This document shows positions 1 to 11,696 of a DNA stretch of 64,000 nt, one piece after another. A program made the position numbers and the translations under genes. Where the stretch lies: the NCBI RefSeq assembly GCF_020382885.2, contig NC_058506.1, positions 13,928,318 to 13,992,317 on the forward strand. Reading direction: 5' to 3'. Each line of letters begins with the position of its first letter. Position 1 is the first letter of the stretch. The DNA comes from Scatophagus argus. Its lineage: Eukaryota > Chordata > Actinopteri > Scatophagidae. Under the pieces are notes generated by a model that saw only the letters and a list, made by a program, of their open reading frames with translations, was not told the DNA's origin and did no database searches.

Positions 1-862
1 GTTCAGATTTTACCGACTCCGGTCTATTCAGCTGAGACTTCGTTGATGGTGCCCATGATTTTTCTGACTGCTGCGTTGAACCCTGCTCAGGCCCTTCCTC
101 CCAGGGAGGCTTTGTGTATGGCTGAGACTTTGCTGATGGTCCCTCGTAGCTTTGAGCCCTGGACAACACAGCTGAAACTGGCTGAGACTTTGCTGGTGGC
201 ACTCTGCCGCGATGAGAACCTGCCTGGGTGGACCTGTTGGAGGAGCGGACCACCAGGTAGCGGACAGATGGGCTCTTGTCTGTGTCGTGGGCTTTGATGG
301 GGCATGTTGAGCTGATGAACAAACCCCCTCCCAGAATAAGCAGTATGGACGCTCCCCAGCCGATGTAGAGACAGGCTCCGATCTCCCTCCGCTGAGCATC
401 AATGGAGGCACTGTAGAACTTCCTCACAACAGCTCCTGCTGCCCACGAGGTGGGAATCAAACACAGCAACCCTGTGGCAATCAACACTGCCCCTGCTGCT
501 ACAGCCACCTTGCCCTTAACCCCTCCACCTTCTTCATCCAAAAAGCGAGTGCACTTTCCTCCAATGAAGGCCAAAATGAGGCCCATGCCGCCGACAGTGA
601 TGGCGAGGACAGTGAGAGCCCTGGCGGCCTGCAGGTCTGCGCTGAGAGCAAGGAGAGACTCATAAGGTTTACACTGGATCTGTCCTGTGCTCTGGACCAC
701 ACAGGTCATCCAGATGCCCTCCCAAATAGTCTGGGAGGTGACGATGGTGCTGCCCACGAAGGCCGTGACCCGCCACATGGGCAGCATGCAGCTGACGATG
801 ACCCCTACCCAACCTAGAAGGCACAAGGCGCTGGCCAGCATCTGCATCCCCATGGAAGCCAT
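1..862 (-). CDS. Claudin with a long repeat-bearing C-terminal tail (3' end beyond the window)
   Basis: Four-span tight-junction protein. The frame opens at the ATG at 862 and stays open to base 1, giving at least 287 residues with no stop, so the gene runs off the left edge. A first segment (about 8-28) leads to W30, then G-I-W at 49-51, C54 and C64, the claudin loop-1 signature. Three more membrane segments end near residue 186. ECL2 has FYSAS where relatives have FYNP. The tail is over 100 residues against the usual 20-40. It is rich in Ser, Pro, Gln and Lys, and contains three copies of a P-x-(A/T)-K-S-Q motif (DNA near 31-55, 121-147 and 181-207). The body looks claudin-4-like. Whether it ends in a PDZ-binding YV cannot be seen. 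A second in-frame ATG three codons in could also start translation. Confidence 0.9.
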   Translation of the reverse strand, partial: MASMGMQMLASALCLLGWVGVIVSCMLPMWRVTAFVGSTIVTSQTIWEGIWMTCVVQSTGQIQCKPYESLLALSADLQAARALTVLAITVGGMGLILAFIGGKCTRFLDEEGGGVKGKVAVAAGAVLIATGLLCLIPTSWAAGAVVRKFYSASIDAQRREIGACLYIGWGASILLILGGGLFISSTCPIKAHDTDKSPSVRYLVVRSSNRSTQAGSHRGRVPPAKSQPVSAVLSRAQSYEGPSAKSQPYTKPPWEEGPEQGSTQQSEKSWAPSTKSQLNRPESVKSE

Positions 863-1403
863 GACGTGCAAGTGGAGGAACTGCTCGAAAAATCCTCACA
901 GTCCTCTGAAAAGTGCTGCAATGTTTTTATTCTTTTTGTTGTCACTCCTCGTCTCTCTGGTCACTTCTCTCTTCTCTTGTATCTCTCTCTGTGAGCTTTC
1001 CTTTGTCAGTCTTTGTCAGCATGTGATGTTGCTGTTTTGAAATGCCTCCTTGTGCCTTACATCAATTATTTCTTTCTCACCATTGTTGCAAAGTTGTGAA
1101 GTGTCCCAGGAATACAGAGCTCTAGCTGACTATTGCAGTTGCCCGTCCAGCCTCCGGTAGCTTTTAGTTTGACTCCAAGTGAGCTTCACTTCAGCCTCAG
1201 TTCATTTGTTTACAGCATGCTTTTCCCTCATTCTCACCCTTCTCATGTTGTCTTCTCCTTCTCTCTCTTTTCTCTCTTTATTTCTCCACCTGAGTGTTCT
1301 GTCTTTTCTGTCACCTGAGTGGCTGTCTATCTGCTACTGGCCAGGTGTAGCTGCTGCGCCACACCTACTCTTTTGGGAAAAGAAAGGGGAGGAGGTTGAC
1401 AGA

Positions 1404-1450
<47 letters not shown>

Positions 1451-2418
1451 CTGTGACATCATCAGTTCCCTCTCTTATTATCTTTATCTGACAAGATTAT
1501 GTTGGACAAAATAATTTCAGCAAGCTTTGATAAAGCAGAAAGAATGACAGACCTCTGGGCATTAAACTTGTGTATAAGATGAAGGAGACTCGTGTGATGT
1601 ATCTTTGTCTTTATTCAATCACACATCTTGATCCTATTGCAGAAACACTAGATTGGATTGAAAGTTGAAAAACAAAATGAATCTGCATGTGTGAAGTCAA
1701 TGTGTGTGTGTGTGTGTGTGTGTGAAAACATCCTCTGGCAATATGGTACATGTGAATGAGAGTAAATGTGCGTCTGCAGAATTTATTCGCATAACAAAAG
1801 GAGAACGATGCGAAACACAATCTCCTGGGAGAAAACCGGTTTCATTCTAACAGGAGCTACTGCACAGAAAAACCTGTTTGAAACATGCAACCCCCACCTC
1901 AGCCATTTCTCACACATGCACACACTCACGCATATACTCACACACAACCTAACCTTTTAATCAGGCTCAAAATAATCTTTAATCTTGCTGTCCTTGTAAA
2001 GTTCAGAGGGATACTTTTTGTTTCCATTCCTCATTTTCCACAGCATTATGACAAACTGAATATTCAATCTCTTTCTGTTCCTCTTGTGCAAAAGTTTGCA
2101 TACCTGACCAGTCTTCTTGGATAATAAGAGGGAATACTGCATGCATACATTGAAATTCAAAACACAGAAGCATGCAGTCATTACTCAGTCTTTTTCTTTG
2201 ACAGGACGGCCGCGCAGTGTCGCACAACCTGTTTGTAAAGATTTTTTCGTGTACTAGAAAAACCAGATCCTGTGTTCAGTGAGTCTGGCAGCGTTCGCCA
2301 TCACAGTAGCTGCTCTCCTTTTTCAAAAACCAAATGCCTCCATGAAGAGATGGAAAAACATTCAATAGAAACATAATCTCACACGCCCACAAGTATGTGT
2401 CTTACAAATGACCAACAT
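863..2418. other. Intergenic, with AG and TG microsatellites
   Basis: No gene seen. It holds the upstream region of the claudin ending at 862 and the tail of the next gene's 3' UTR. A (AG)n run lies at 1409-1447, a (TG)n run at 1701-1724, and a loose CA-rich patch near 1915-1945. Confidence 0.6.
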
Positions 2419-2424
2419 TTTATT
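2419..2424 (-). terminator. Poly(A) signal for claudin 2941-3573
   Basis: AATAAA on the minus strand, about 520 bases after the stop codon. It is the first canonical signal noticed downstream of that gene; position only, no transcript evidence. Confidence 0.4.
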
Positions 2425-2940
2425 GTCATACAGTAATATAAAAAGAAAAAAAAAACAATACAAACAGAAAGAACATCAGTAAGGGAAAAGTCCATTCAAA
2501 CTGCTTATGTGAATCAGTCACATAATCATCAATATTCAACTAGTTTGATCAAGAAAGAAGAGCCATTGCTCAATTTGTCTCACATAGCGGTTTTTAACAT
2601 ACATGAATCTCCTATGTCATGCAGAACATGCTTAGTATGTTGGACTAATAAACAACACGAATGAAACTTATAAGGAAAACTGTGTTAAAGTGTCCATGAC
2701 GGTGTAAAAAATGCAAAACACTGTATGTACGCATATCGAGAATCAAAACACTGCACGTTTGTATCATATAAGTTTCTAGAAAGATGTTTTCAAGACTAAA
2801 ACATGTCTCAGTTACACACTCATACAACAAAACTTTCTATTTTGATAGTATTTTTGATATTGTAAATCTAAATGGTGGAATTTTCATAAACTTTTAACTC
2901 TTTTCAACGTTCTGTCCCAATTCTGCTTCCCACCAAAGAT

Positions 2941-3573
2941 CTAAACGTAGGCCCTGCTGCTATCCACAGAGCGAGCCTTGGTGTACTTCACGTCGTAGTT
3001 CTTCTCATCTTTGGGGGGACAGGAGCTGCAGAGGAGGCCTCCGCCCAGGAACAGCAGCCCAGCGGCGCCCCAGCCGATGTAAAGCGAGGCCCCCAGCTCC
3101 CTCCTCTGAGCGTTGGTCAGGATGGGGTTGTAGAAGTCACGAATGATGGTGTTGGCGGTCCAGCAGACGGGGATTAGCACCAAGAGGCCTGCGATGATAA
3201 AGACGATCCCAGAAGCGATGGCCACTTTGCTCTTTTGCCTTTCTTCCTCCACAAAGTTGGTGCACTTGCCCCCGACCACGCCAAGAAGGATCCCAAAGAC
3301 CCCAACAATGATGGCTATGACAACGAGTGCTCTGGCAGCCTGCAGGTCTTGAGGTAAGGCCAAGAGAGAGTCATAGACCTTGCACTGCATCTGGCCTGTA
3401 CTCTGGGTCACGCAGTTCATCCACAAACCCTCCCAGATCACCTGAGAGGTGACGATGTTGGCACCAATGAAGGCTGTGACTTTCCAGGTAGGGAGAGCAC
3501 AGATGATGATGCTCCCCAGAAAGCCGATGATGGCCAAGGCCATTCCCAGAATCTGTCTTCCACCAGACACCAT
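2941..3573 (-). CDS. Claudin, single exon, 210 aa, claudin-3/4-like
   Basis: Tight-junction four-span membrane protein of usual length. The ATG at 3573 begins [10 protein letters not shown]. Loop-1 signature: W30, GLW at 49-51, C54 and C64, followed by the common [20 protein letters not shown] stretch. TM2 is near 82-102, TM3 117-138, TM4 161-181. ECL2 has FYNPILT. Cysteines after TM4 (CSSCPP) are likely palmitoylation sites as known for claudins. It ends in AYV, a PDZ-binding end for ZO proteins. One oddity: LPTW where nearly all relatives have LPMW before the loop. No intron. The best family match is the claudin-3/4 group; a one-to-one human orthologue cannot be assigned by eye. Confidence 0.95.
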   Translation of the reverse strand: MVSGGRQILGMALAIIGFLGSIIICALPTWKVTAFIGANIVTSQVIWEGLWMNCVTQSTGQMQCKVYDSLLALPQDLQAARALVVIAIIVGVFGILLGVVGGKCTNFVEEERQKSKVAIASGIVFIIAGLLVLIPVCWTANTIIRDFYNPILTNAQRRELGASLYIGWGAAGLLFLGGGLLCSSCPPKDEKNYDVKYTKARSVDSSRAYV

Positions 3574-5471
3574 CCTGAAGTTCTGTCGATCTCTTCAGAC
3601 AGGTCAGACTGTATGTTGCCGAGAGCTGGAGTAACTAATCAGTGAGAGAGACAAAAGGATCGGCCAGCGGCTGTTATCGCCCACTCAGAGAGGATGTCGA
3701 CAGTGGCTTCCTTGCTTACAAGTTCCCTCGTTAATAAAGGTGAAGTCAGAGGAGGAGTTTTCAGTGTTGCCTCGTAGTTGAAACTGGTTTGCTAAGAAAT
3801 CTCACCTGACCAGATTGCCTCCCACCACAAAAAGGAGAGCGGAGTTTCGGAGATGCACCCACCCAGAGACCCCTAAAAGGACGAAATCACACAAATACAA
3901 CACATACACGACCTATGCTCCTCATCAACACGCAGCACGGCTGTTTTGTACATTTATGAGGTTAATTTACTGCATTCATCTGAAGTCAGTACAGCATTTG
4001 CTTGGACAATACGAATCATGCAAAGGGGGACGTACCAAGTGATCAACACTCAAACAATGACAGGTAGTTTCAGTGTCGGTTTCTGCTTTATTTTCAGATA
4101 AGGCTTAATTGATTAAGATGGGAAATAAGTGCTGATATACAGAAAGAACAAAATAGACAATAGAAAAACTTATATACTAAAACAAGAGTAGAAGTAAAAA
4201 ACAGAAATCATACAAGAGAAATTAAAGACAAAGTTACAGGCTCAAGTGACAGCAGTGTCATCAGTCCATTAAGCAGCTTAGACCAAAATAACAGACAATA
4301 TGACACTCAGTCTTTGTCTGTATGTAGAAAAATAATTCAGTGTAAGACAGCATAACATATTACCCTAACAAAGTATAATCTAGTTTGAAATAGTATAGGA
4401 TATAAGATACAGTATGGGGTGAAATGTAATAATATAGTGTAACAATATATATACTTTACTACAACATTACAAGAATAACAAGAATATCAAACATAACATG
4501 GTATAGAATAGTGTAGTATGTAACAAGCAAGTATAGTATAGTATAGTACAGTACAATATATCTCTAAATATGTGACAAAACATATAAATCCATCCAACAG
4601 AGAGATAATGGAGACACAGAGAGAAAATGACTTTTGATTAATTTCAAATGTGAGACCATCCGACTCTGATTTATTATTCATCCAATTTTCAAAACCCAGA
4701 CTGAGTCACTACTTAAATGCCCAAGAACGTCCTCTGAAGAAATCAGAGTTCTTACAGTATCACTGAAAAATGTGACAGTCATTCACAGTGAATGAAAATA
4801 CACAGGCACTCTTCTGTTTGACACAGATGAAAAGCTCTGGAAGGGACGCAGCCAGAGTCACCACACTGCTGTCAGTCGATGTCAGCAGCACTCAGCAGAG
4901 TGTAACGACATGTCGGTCTGAATGCACACAACATGACTGCAGGGAAACTCCCTCTCATAGATACTCATCCAACAGACATCTGTCCTGTAAAACTGTCTTT
5001 GAGCACAAATCTGAAACACTGGCACTTTGTGTGCTGATGATTAAATGTGATCAATTTCCTCTTTCAATATCTTTAAATTTGACATGAGATTACTATATTC
5101 ATATATAAGGAAATGAAGATTAGATTAAACTTCAAAATGTGAATGTGTTTCTTATCTTGATAAAGATAAAAGGAAGCAACAGTTTGACATATTTGGTATA
5201 TTCCGAAGCTCCCAGATCTCCACCAGAATTATTGTAAATCCAAGAAAGTTTTAATAACATGTAAAAAGAAACAATCAGTGACCACAGTTTACATCTGCGT
5301 GATTCATGTATTGAGTCACTCTCACTTCAGTGATACAGATTTAGGGCATGTTGTAATATCATAACGCTCGGCTCTGTTGTGGTTCTGCTGGGAACGTCAC
5401 GCACCAGATTTGGCTTCATCCCCCTCAATAAGCCCTTCCCCTTGTCTGGTGTCCCTGATCTGTTTGATGGA
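3574..5471. other. Intergenic, AT-rich, with degenerate TATAGTA-type simple sequence
   Basis: No gene supported. The left part is the upstream region of the claudin at 2941-3573. About 4360-4560 is low-complexity DNA built from irregular TATAG/AGTATAG steps. The right end (about 5200-5471) is probably 3' UTR of the three-exon claudin. Short open frames here have no recognisable content. Confidence 0.5.
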
Positions 5472-7553
5472 TTATAGCCCAAAGTCTCCTGGTTCTGTCC
5501 CCTGACGCTGATTGTACCTTCCAAACCCATTTTTATTGAGAGAGTTATAGTCATCCACCTGGACTACGTGACCTACCATACTCCTCTGTGAATAACGATC
5601 GAACATCCTGGAGTCGTTTGATCTGATGGCATCAGACCTCAGAGTGGTCGTGCGGGATGAACCATCGTTGAACGTGGTGTTGGTGCCGTGTGGCATGTAG
5701 GAGTAGTAGGGAGGCTGGGATCTCTCTTTCTCCATGCAGACAGCACAGATCAGCACACCGCCAAGAAGGAGCAGCAGGGAGGAGGCCCAGCCTATGTAGA
5801 TGGATGAGCCCACCTCCCTCTTCAGGGCCGCAGTCACCAAGGGGTCATTGTAGACCGAGATGGTTGCTGCTGCTGACCAGCTGACTGAAACCAGGCACAA
5901 GATACCAGCCAGGATACACAAAGCTCCACCCAGCAGAGACGCCTGGAAAAACAAATGATGTCAGTGTCATTGAGGTTTTTTTTTTCCATCAGTCCATCAA
6001 GGTGAAAGCAGTATAAAAAAAATCTGCCAAAGTGGCTTTTTAACACTAGGAACCGCCAAAGTCAGAGATTTTCAAACTCCACACAGACATGCATCTACAC
6101 CCACTAAAAAGGTTGGACACACATTTTGGCCCTTTTTCAGAGGATAACCGGATTAAACATTAAGAGTCATATCAAAGCGTGCAGAAAAGGGTTTATTGCT
6201 GAAAGGTTTCTGTCTCTGCTTTAATTTCAGTGTGGGATTTCCATCATCAATAGGTTAATTAACTGAGACTTATTATCCTCAAGGTCAGGTAAATTGTGAT
6301 TGAACGGCTTATGTATGCAGCTGATGTGGTTGAGGGTAATTGCTCTTGGGCCCCAGACCATAAAAAAACCCTGTATGTCAATTAGTTTGTGGTACTTTGA
6401 AGAACTATAACCTAATTGGTAATATGTACCACTACAGCACAATCTGAACTGAAGAGGCAAAGGTGGCGTTGCAGTGGTTCTTCCATTTTCACCTAATTCT
6501 GAGTCTCTGTCTTGCAGAGGAACAGTGTGTCAAAATCCAAACCGCTTCATTATTTTCATTTGTATAACACATATTCCTATGAGATATTACAAACAGGATC
6601 AAAAGCTTACAGCTCATTTTTTAATTTGACCCAGCTCTGCCCTCCATTCTCATTACTGTGACGACGATAACATTTCAGGATTAATAACATATAGTAAAAA
6701 CTCTTTGCTGCTATGTATATTACAATGCTGTTTTCTTTCAGAGGTCAAAATCTGCATGATATAAATATAACTTCAGCACCTTCTTTCTGGAAGAAGAAGT
6801 GGTCAGATGCTCTAAAGGGTCAGGTGGGGCGCCACTACAGTTGGCCACGCCCCCTCCGAGGAGGGTGACGATAAAGCCCAGGAGGCTGGCGAGGATAGAG
6901 AGCAACGTGAGGGCGCGTCCAGCCTGGATGTCCGAGGTCATAGTGGTGGACGTGGTGTGTCTCTTGCACTGCATTTGACCTGTGGCCTGAATGACACAGT
7001 GCAACCACAGACCGTCCCACACCTAATACAGAGACAGAGAGAGATTTAGAGAAGATGGACAAGATATTGGTTACGTCTTGACGTAGGTGAGGTGGTCTGC
7101 AAAAATCTGGTCCTGTCATAAGAAAAAGATTATATGCACAACTTATAACTCTGTGATGCTGCAAAGTACTCAATTTAAAATTTTTAGTTTTCTATGTCTT
7201 GGTGCAGGACTGAGTCAGGGTAATCCAACGTTAAACTCAGCAAATTTACATGATGTTGTATTTTCACACATTCACATTGACCTTCTTATGATCTCTTCAT
7301 TCTAATGAAATTTCATGTAGTCTGTGGTTTTGTTGCTAAATGCATACATAGGCTATAAATGATCAAGTTTAACTTGTAGTATGTGAGGTCACTTGCTCAG
7401 CATTGTATATCGACTTACCGATTGTGCAGTCACAACATTTGCTCCCACAAAAGATGCTTCACGCCACATTGGCAGCCCACATGCCAAACACAGTCCTAAA
7501 ATCCCCATCAGAACCAGTGCCAGGCCCCCGATCTGCCTTCCCTGCCCTACCAT
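5472..7553 (-). CDS. Claudin, three exons, 282 aa, long tail without PDZ motif
   Basis: Exons (minus strand): 7419-7553, 6780-7022, 5472-5942. Splice sites are GT-AG and all junctions phase 0. Exon 1 gives MVGQGRQIGG with TM1 and W30 and ends after residue 45. Exon 2 opens with V-W-D-G-L-W, then C54 and C64, and carries TM2. Exon 3 carries TM3 (ILAGILCLVSVSW), ECL2 (VYNDPLVT), TM4 and a tail of about 90 residues rich in Ser, Arg, Asn and Tyr that ends GDFGL rather than YV. The exon 2 donor (AAG|GTGCTG) is weak, so that junction is the least certain part. It is the only gene in the cluster with introns in its coding part. Intron 1 sits inside loop 1 before the GLW motif, earlier than the loop-1 intron I know from CLDN1-type genes. 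It is clearly a claudin, but subtype is not assigned. Confidence 0.85.
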
Positions 7554-8800
7554 TTAAAAAATATGCAGTAAAGCAGTAGTAAACTAGAACCACAATTACC
7601 AAAAAAAGAAAAAAGCAAAAAATTAATTCCCCCAAAATATCCAGCGTGACTCCTGAAAAATGTACAATCTTTCAAATTTCTTGGAAGGCTTTCAGAAGAG
7701 ACAATAAGCATTTTTCTTGTCCTGTCTCTGTTGAAGTAGAGAATAACATCCTCTTGTCAGATGTTATGTTATGCAGTTATGTTAAGTAGTCAGATGACAC
7801 AAAAACAAACAGAGATGTGCAAACGTGGCCCAGGGAGAAGCAGTCTGTGAGGTACACATACAGAGGGTATTCAAACACCTCTGAGCTAGAGCCACATCAA
7901 GTTTTTCAGGCTTTTATGCACAACGAACTGGCTGATGCAGGGCACCGAGGCTCTCAGAGAGGCAAGTTGTTTCAGTTATTTTGGCAACAGATACCTCCAG
8001 AAACAATTTTAAATGCATAAATTTTCTGCAGTTGTTTTAAAGATAAGACATAAGAGACAAAAATGGAGAACCTCTGTACAAAAAACAAAGAGGATTTATT
8101 GGCTTGTGAGGATAAAATGATACATTCAGTTAATATGGCAGCTTATATGCAAACATACAGTTCAATTGCTCATTACTGAGACCAAGATGGAAAAAGTCTA
8201 CCAGTGAACTGACACATTTTAGTTGTTTCAAGCGCAATTCAATTTCTTTCACAGCTTGTGTGTGACTGAGAGGAATAATAATGTTTTATTTCACTGACTT
8301 CTTTGCTTTGTTCTGCTTCAGGTTCCTAAAAGTTTCCTTTGACATTCCTAAAAGAAAAAGGTCTAAAAGAGTACAGACACATTTTCTAATTGCACTGGCA
8401 GTAAAAAAAAAAAACAAAAAAAAACAAAACACTGACTGAAAATGACATCGATGGTGTTTAAAGGTGTTAATTCACACTTTGTACTCTACATACTAAAACA
8501 CATGAACTCAAACAGATTTTTTTCACTTAACATTCTGCAATATCACATTATACAACTATTAGCTTAAAGACCTTCATTTTCTAATTCTTCTGTTTAAAAA
8601 GAATCATAAACAGTGCATGACGTGATGCAGGTTACTGTAGTCTACACTTCACTGTGCTACACATTTAATATTTTACACAGATTTGAAACTGATTTGTTGT
8701 TAGATGCCAATATAGTGCAATTGACGAAGCTAAAAAATGAGCTTCAAACAAAGAAACAGAAAAAGTCCATCACAGTAAACAGATTTCTGTATATTTACAA
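7554..8800. other. Intergenic: upstream of three-exon claudin and 3' UTR of next claudin
   Basis: No gene seen. Minus-strand AATAAA at 8095-8100 is a fair poly(A) signal for the claudin at 8801-9418, giving a 3' UTR near 700 bases. An A-rich run lies at 8402-8431. Confidence 0.45.
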
Positions 8801-9418
8801 CTAAAACATGTAACTAATGGATGGTACTGTGTCTGCTCTTCTTCGCTCTCTTCTCCTCATCCTGAATCTGTAAGTGCTACACAAAACCCCTCCTCCAATC
8901 ACGAGCAGAGCTCCAGATGCCCAGCCCACATATATGGAAGCTCCGAGTTCTCCCCTCCTCCCCTCGGTGGTCAGCGGGTTGTAGAAACCTGTGATGATGC
9001 TGTACGCTGACCAGCTGACAGGTATAATACACGAGAGCCCTGCCAATATAAACACCACGCCACCGGCCAGGCCAACATTAGTTTTGGTCAGCCAGTCGTC
9101 ACGGTAGAAGTTGGTGCAGTGAGCCCCCACCACAGTCAGCCCGATGGCCACCACACTGACAGCAATGGAGACACAGATCAGAGCCCTGGAGGCCTGAAGA
9201 TCTCGCGGTAAGGCCAGAACTGAGTCATAGGCCTTACACTGTGAGTGACCAGTGCTCTGGATCACACAGTTCATCCATAAACCTTCCCAGAAGACCTGAG
9301 CTGTGATGATGTTTGCCCCAACAAAGGCCGTCACTTTCCACATGGGCAGTCCGCAGATAAGGATGGTGCCAAGGAAGCCGATGATTGCCAAACACACCCC
9401 AACGAGCTGAGTCCTCAT
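8801..9418 (-). CDS. Claudin, single exon, 205 aa, basic tail
   Basis: Four-span claudin starting at the ATG at 9418 (MRTQLVGVCLA). A longer open frame exists upstream but has no ATG. Signature residues: W27, GLW at 46-48, C51 and C61, with GHSQC instead of the common GQMQC. The TM2-TM3 loop (NFYRDDWLTKTN) is unlike its neighbours. ECL2 has FYNPLTT and keeps the PVSW start. After TM4 comes a short strongly basic tail (RMRRRERRR) ending SISYMF, so the usual C-terminal YV is missing; binding to ZO PDZ1 is expected to be weak or absent. This is among the more divergent members of the cluster. Subtype is not assigned. Confidence 0.93.
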   Translation of the reverse strand: MRTQLVGVCLAIIGFLGTILICGLPMWKVTAFVGANIITAQVFWEGLWMNCVIQSTGHSQCKAYDSVLALPRDLQASRALICVSIAVSVVAIGLTVVGAHCTNFYRDDWLTKTNVGLAGGVVFILAGLSCIIPVSWSAYSIITGFYNPLTTEGRRGELGASIYVGWASGALLVIGGGVLCSTYRFRMRRRERRRADTVPSISYMF

Positions 9419-11063
9419 TTTAGCCCCTCCCAAAAAAGGCAAATCCAAGCCAGACGTTTATGCTTGCCAGAGACAGAAACAAAATTCACCTGAGCCGAGA
9501 ATCATTTTGTCGAACAAGCTGCAAACTCTTCGGGTTGTGTTTTGGTGATAGTGTTGCACTTGCAGGCGTGTGAAGGAAGAACAGGGAGGGGACTCTGCTA
9601 GTTTGTGGATCAGGTTTCCTGCTTGTCCTGATTCCTGCTCACTGTGAATGAAGTAGGAGGAGCAGCCATGTATGAAAAACTGCTTTGTGACACACAAATA
9701 CGTCACAAATTTTAAATGGATTCAAAAAAAGAAAGAAAAAGTAAACTCTCACATATTTGAGATATAATACATGAACAGTTTCATTACTGCACTGAACTTA
9801 GTTAGAAAAAACACACACTTGTACATGTAAAGAAATTAGGATATATCAACACCTGTTCAGTTAATATTCACCAGAAAACAACACTTTTGTTACGTAAATA
9901 TTTAATGGAGTAACAGCATCCTGAACACAGAATAACCTCACAATCTCTCTGTGTGTTGTAATCTGAACTTCTTCATTGGTTTGGTAGCTCAGTACACTAA
10001 AATATGTTTCTGAAAACATTTTAGGTGAGAAACAGGCTGTGTGAACAAGGTGTTTGTTCAGCGCTGCCTACTTTTAGTTTCATCTTTATAATGCTGTTTG
10101 CAGTATCTGCTGTGAAAAACATCCATTATTTGATCAGCCCTCAGTGGGACTGAAACACGGTTACAACTCTACATTCACGTGGCCTTTATTTCAAAATAAA
10201 AGGATGTTAAGAAATGTAATCCAGGATGAAAAAAAATAACCTTTAAATGCCTTTGAAGAACCAAAATGACTGAACAAAAATTAAAAACAACTCACCAGTT
10301 AGCTGAAATCATTTTAGCATGGATTAAGCCATGAAATGCTTTGATCAAAATTAAAAAAAAAAAAAAATCACCTGTGTTAAAAATATATTACGCTAAAGTA
10401 CGCTTGTTTTTTGGGGGTTTTTTTGAGCAAATATTTCAGAACAGTTAAATGTGTATTCAGTCAGGGTGTACTTTTCCACTTTAACTTTTAGCCTCAACTT
10501 CAAATGGCTTTAGTCCTCCTAGTTTGTGTTCTAGAGTTCTGAAAAACTGCAATGGCAGAAGGAAATCCCACAATGTTTGATACAAGATGACCACAGTGTG
10601 ATTGTAATGCAATTCAGTATCAAATGAGTGAATTGATGAGGCAAGGATTTCAGACAGGGTCTTGGGTCATGCATGCTAGCTCACGGGGACTAGTCAGTAC
10701 AACATGGAGACAACCAACACCTGTGCTTTTATCCTAAGGCCTGAAATCAAATCATGGAATTTTTAAAAAAATAAAAGACTTAAGTCTAACCGAATACTTT
10801 AATTCAAGCCTCAAGTGATGTGTTGAGGGGGTAAAAAAAAAAAAAAATCCACTAGTTAAGGCTTCAAGTCCAAATCTAATTATCTTTGTCTGACATTATC
10901 CATCACCACACAAACAAGAGTATCTAGTGATCACATGGAATTTATTAAAATAATCAGTAGAAAACCTTGATAAGTTAAGACCATAAAAACATGATTTTGA
11001 GAGTTCAGTCCAGTTTCCTGGACTGAGAACAGCAGAGCATCTTTCAGGCTGCTTACAGGCATT
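9419..11063. other. Intergenic, AT-rich, several A-runs
   Basis: No gene supported. It contains the upstream region of the claudin at 8801-9418 and, at the right end, a short 3' UTR for the next claudin with minus-strand AATAAA at 10941-10946, about 120 bases after its stop. A-runs occur near 10351-10365 and 10833-10847. Confidence 0.45.
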
Positions 11064-11696
11064 TTAAACATAGGCTCCACCGCTGGCAGCTGAGCGTGGG
11101 GCAGAGTATTTGACAGAGTATCTGCTGTCCTTACGCTGCTCACACTGACAGCAGAGAAGTGCCCCTCCAATGAGCAGGAGTCCAGCCGACCCCCAACCGA
11201 TGAACAGCGATGCTCCAAGCTCCCTCCTCTGTGCGTCGCTCATAATGGGGTTGTAGAAGTTCCTGATGACCTCGTTAGCAGACCAACTCACAGGAATCAG
11301 GCACAGGATGCCGCCAACAATGAAGAACACCCCGGCAGCGATGGCCACCTTGCTCTTGGCTGCCTCATCTTCAATACAGTTGGTGCACTTTCCCCCTGCG
11401 GTGGCAAGCAGGATTCCCATGAAGACGACCAGAATGGAGATCACAACCAGGGCCCGGGCAGCCTGCAGGTCACGGGGAAGAGCCAGCATGGAGTCATAGA
11501 CTTTGCATTGCATTTGTCCAGTGCTCTGCTTCACACAATTCATCCACAGGCCCTCCCAGAAAATCTGCGCCGTCACAATGTTGTTCCCAATGAAAGCAGA
11601 GACTTTCCACATGGGCAATGCACAAATGATGATGTCTCCCATGAAGCCAATGGCAGCCAGAAAGATACCCAGGATCTGAAGACCTGCAGAAGCCAT
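11064..11696 (-). CDS. Claudin, single exon, 210 aa
   Basis: Four-span tight-junction protein with standard length and landmarks: [10 protein letters not shown] start, W30, GLW at 49-51, C54, C64. ECL2 is intact, with [17 protein letters not shown]. The tail has CCQC (likely palmitoylated) and ends GGAYV, a PDZ-binding end. A minus-strand TATA box at 11771-11777 lies 75 bases upstream of the ATG, so the 5' UTR is probably short and intronless. It is arranged head-to-head with the claudin at 12852, and the two ATGs are about 1.15 kb apart. Sequence is close to the claudin-3/4/6 group and to its plus-strand neighbour (shared FIGNNIV in loop 1), which suggests a local duplication. Confidence 0.95.
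   Translation of the reverse strand: MASAGLQILGIFLAAIGFMGDIIICALPMWKVSAFIGNNIVTAQIFWEGLWMNCVKQSTGQMQCKVYDSMLALPRDLQAARALVVISILVVFMGILLATAGGKCTNCIEDEAAKSKVAIAAGVFFIVGGILCLIPVSWSANEVIRNFYNPIMSDAQRRELGASLFIGWGSAGLLLIGGALLCCQCEQRKDSRYSVKYSAPRSAASGGAYV

Noticed and set aside
9419-9448. Ten-codon extension of the claudin at 8801-9418
   Set aside because: It would start at TTG; the ATG at 9418 fits the usual distance to TM1.
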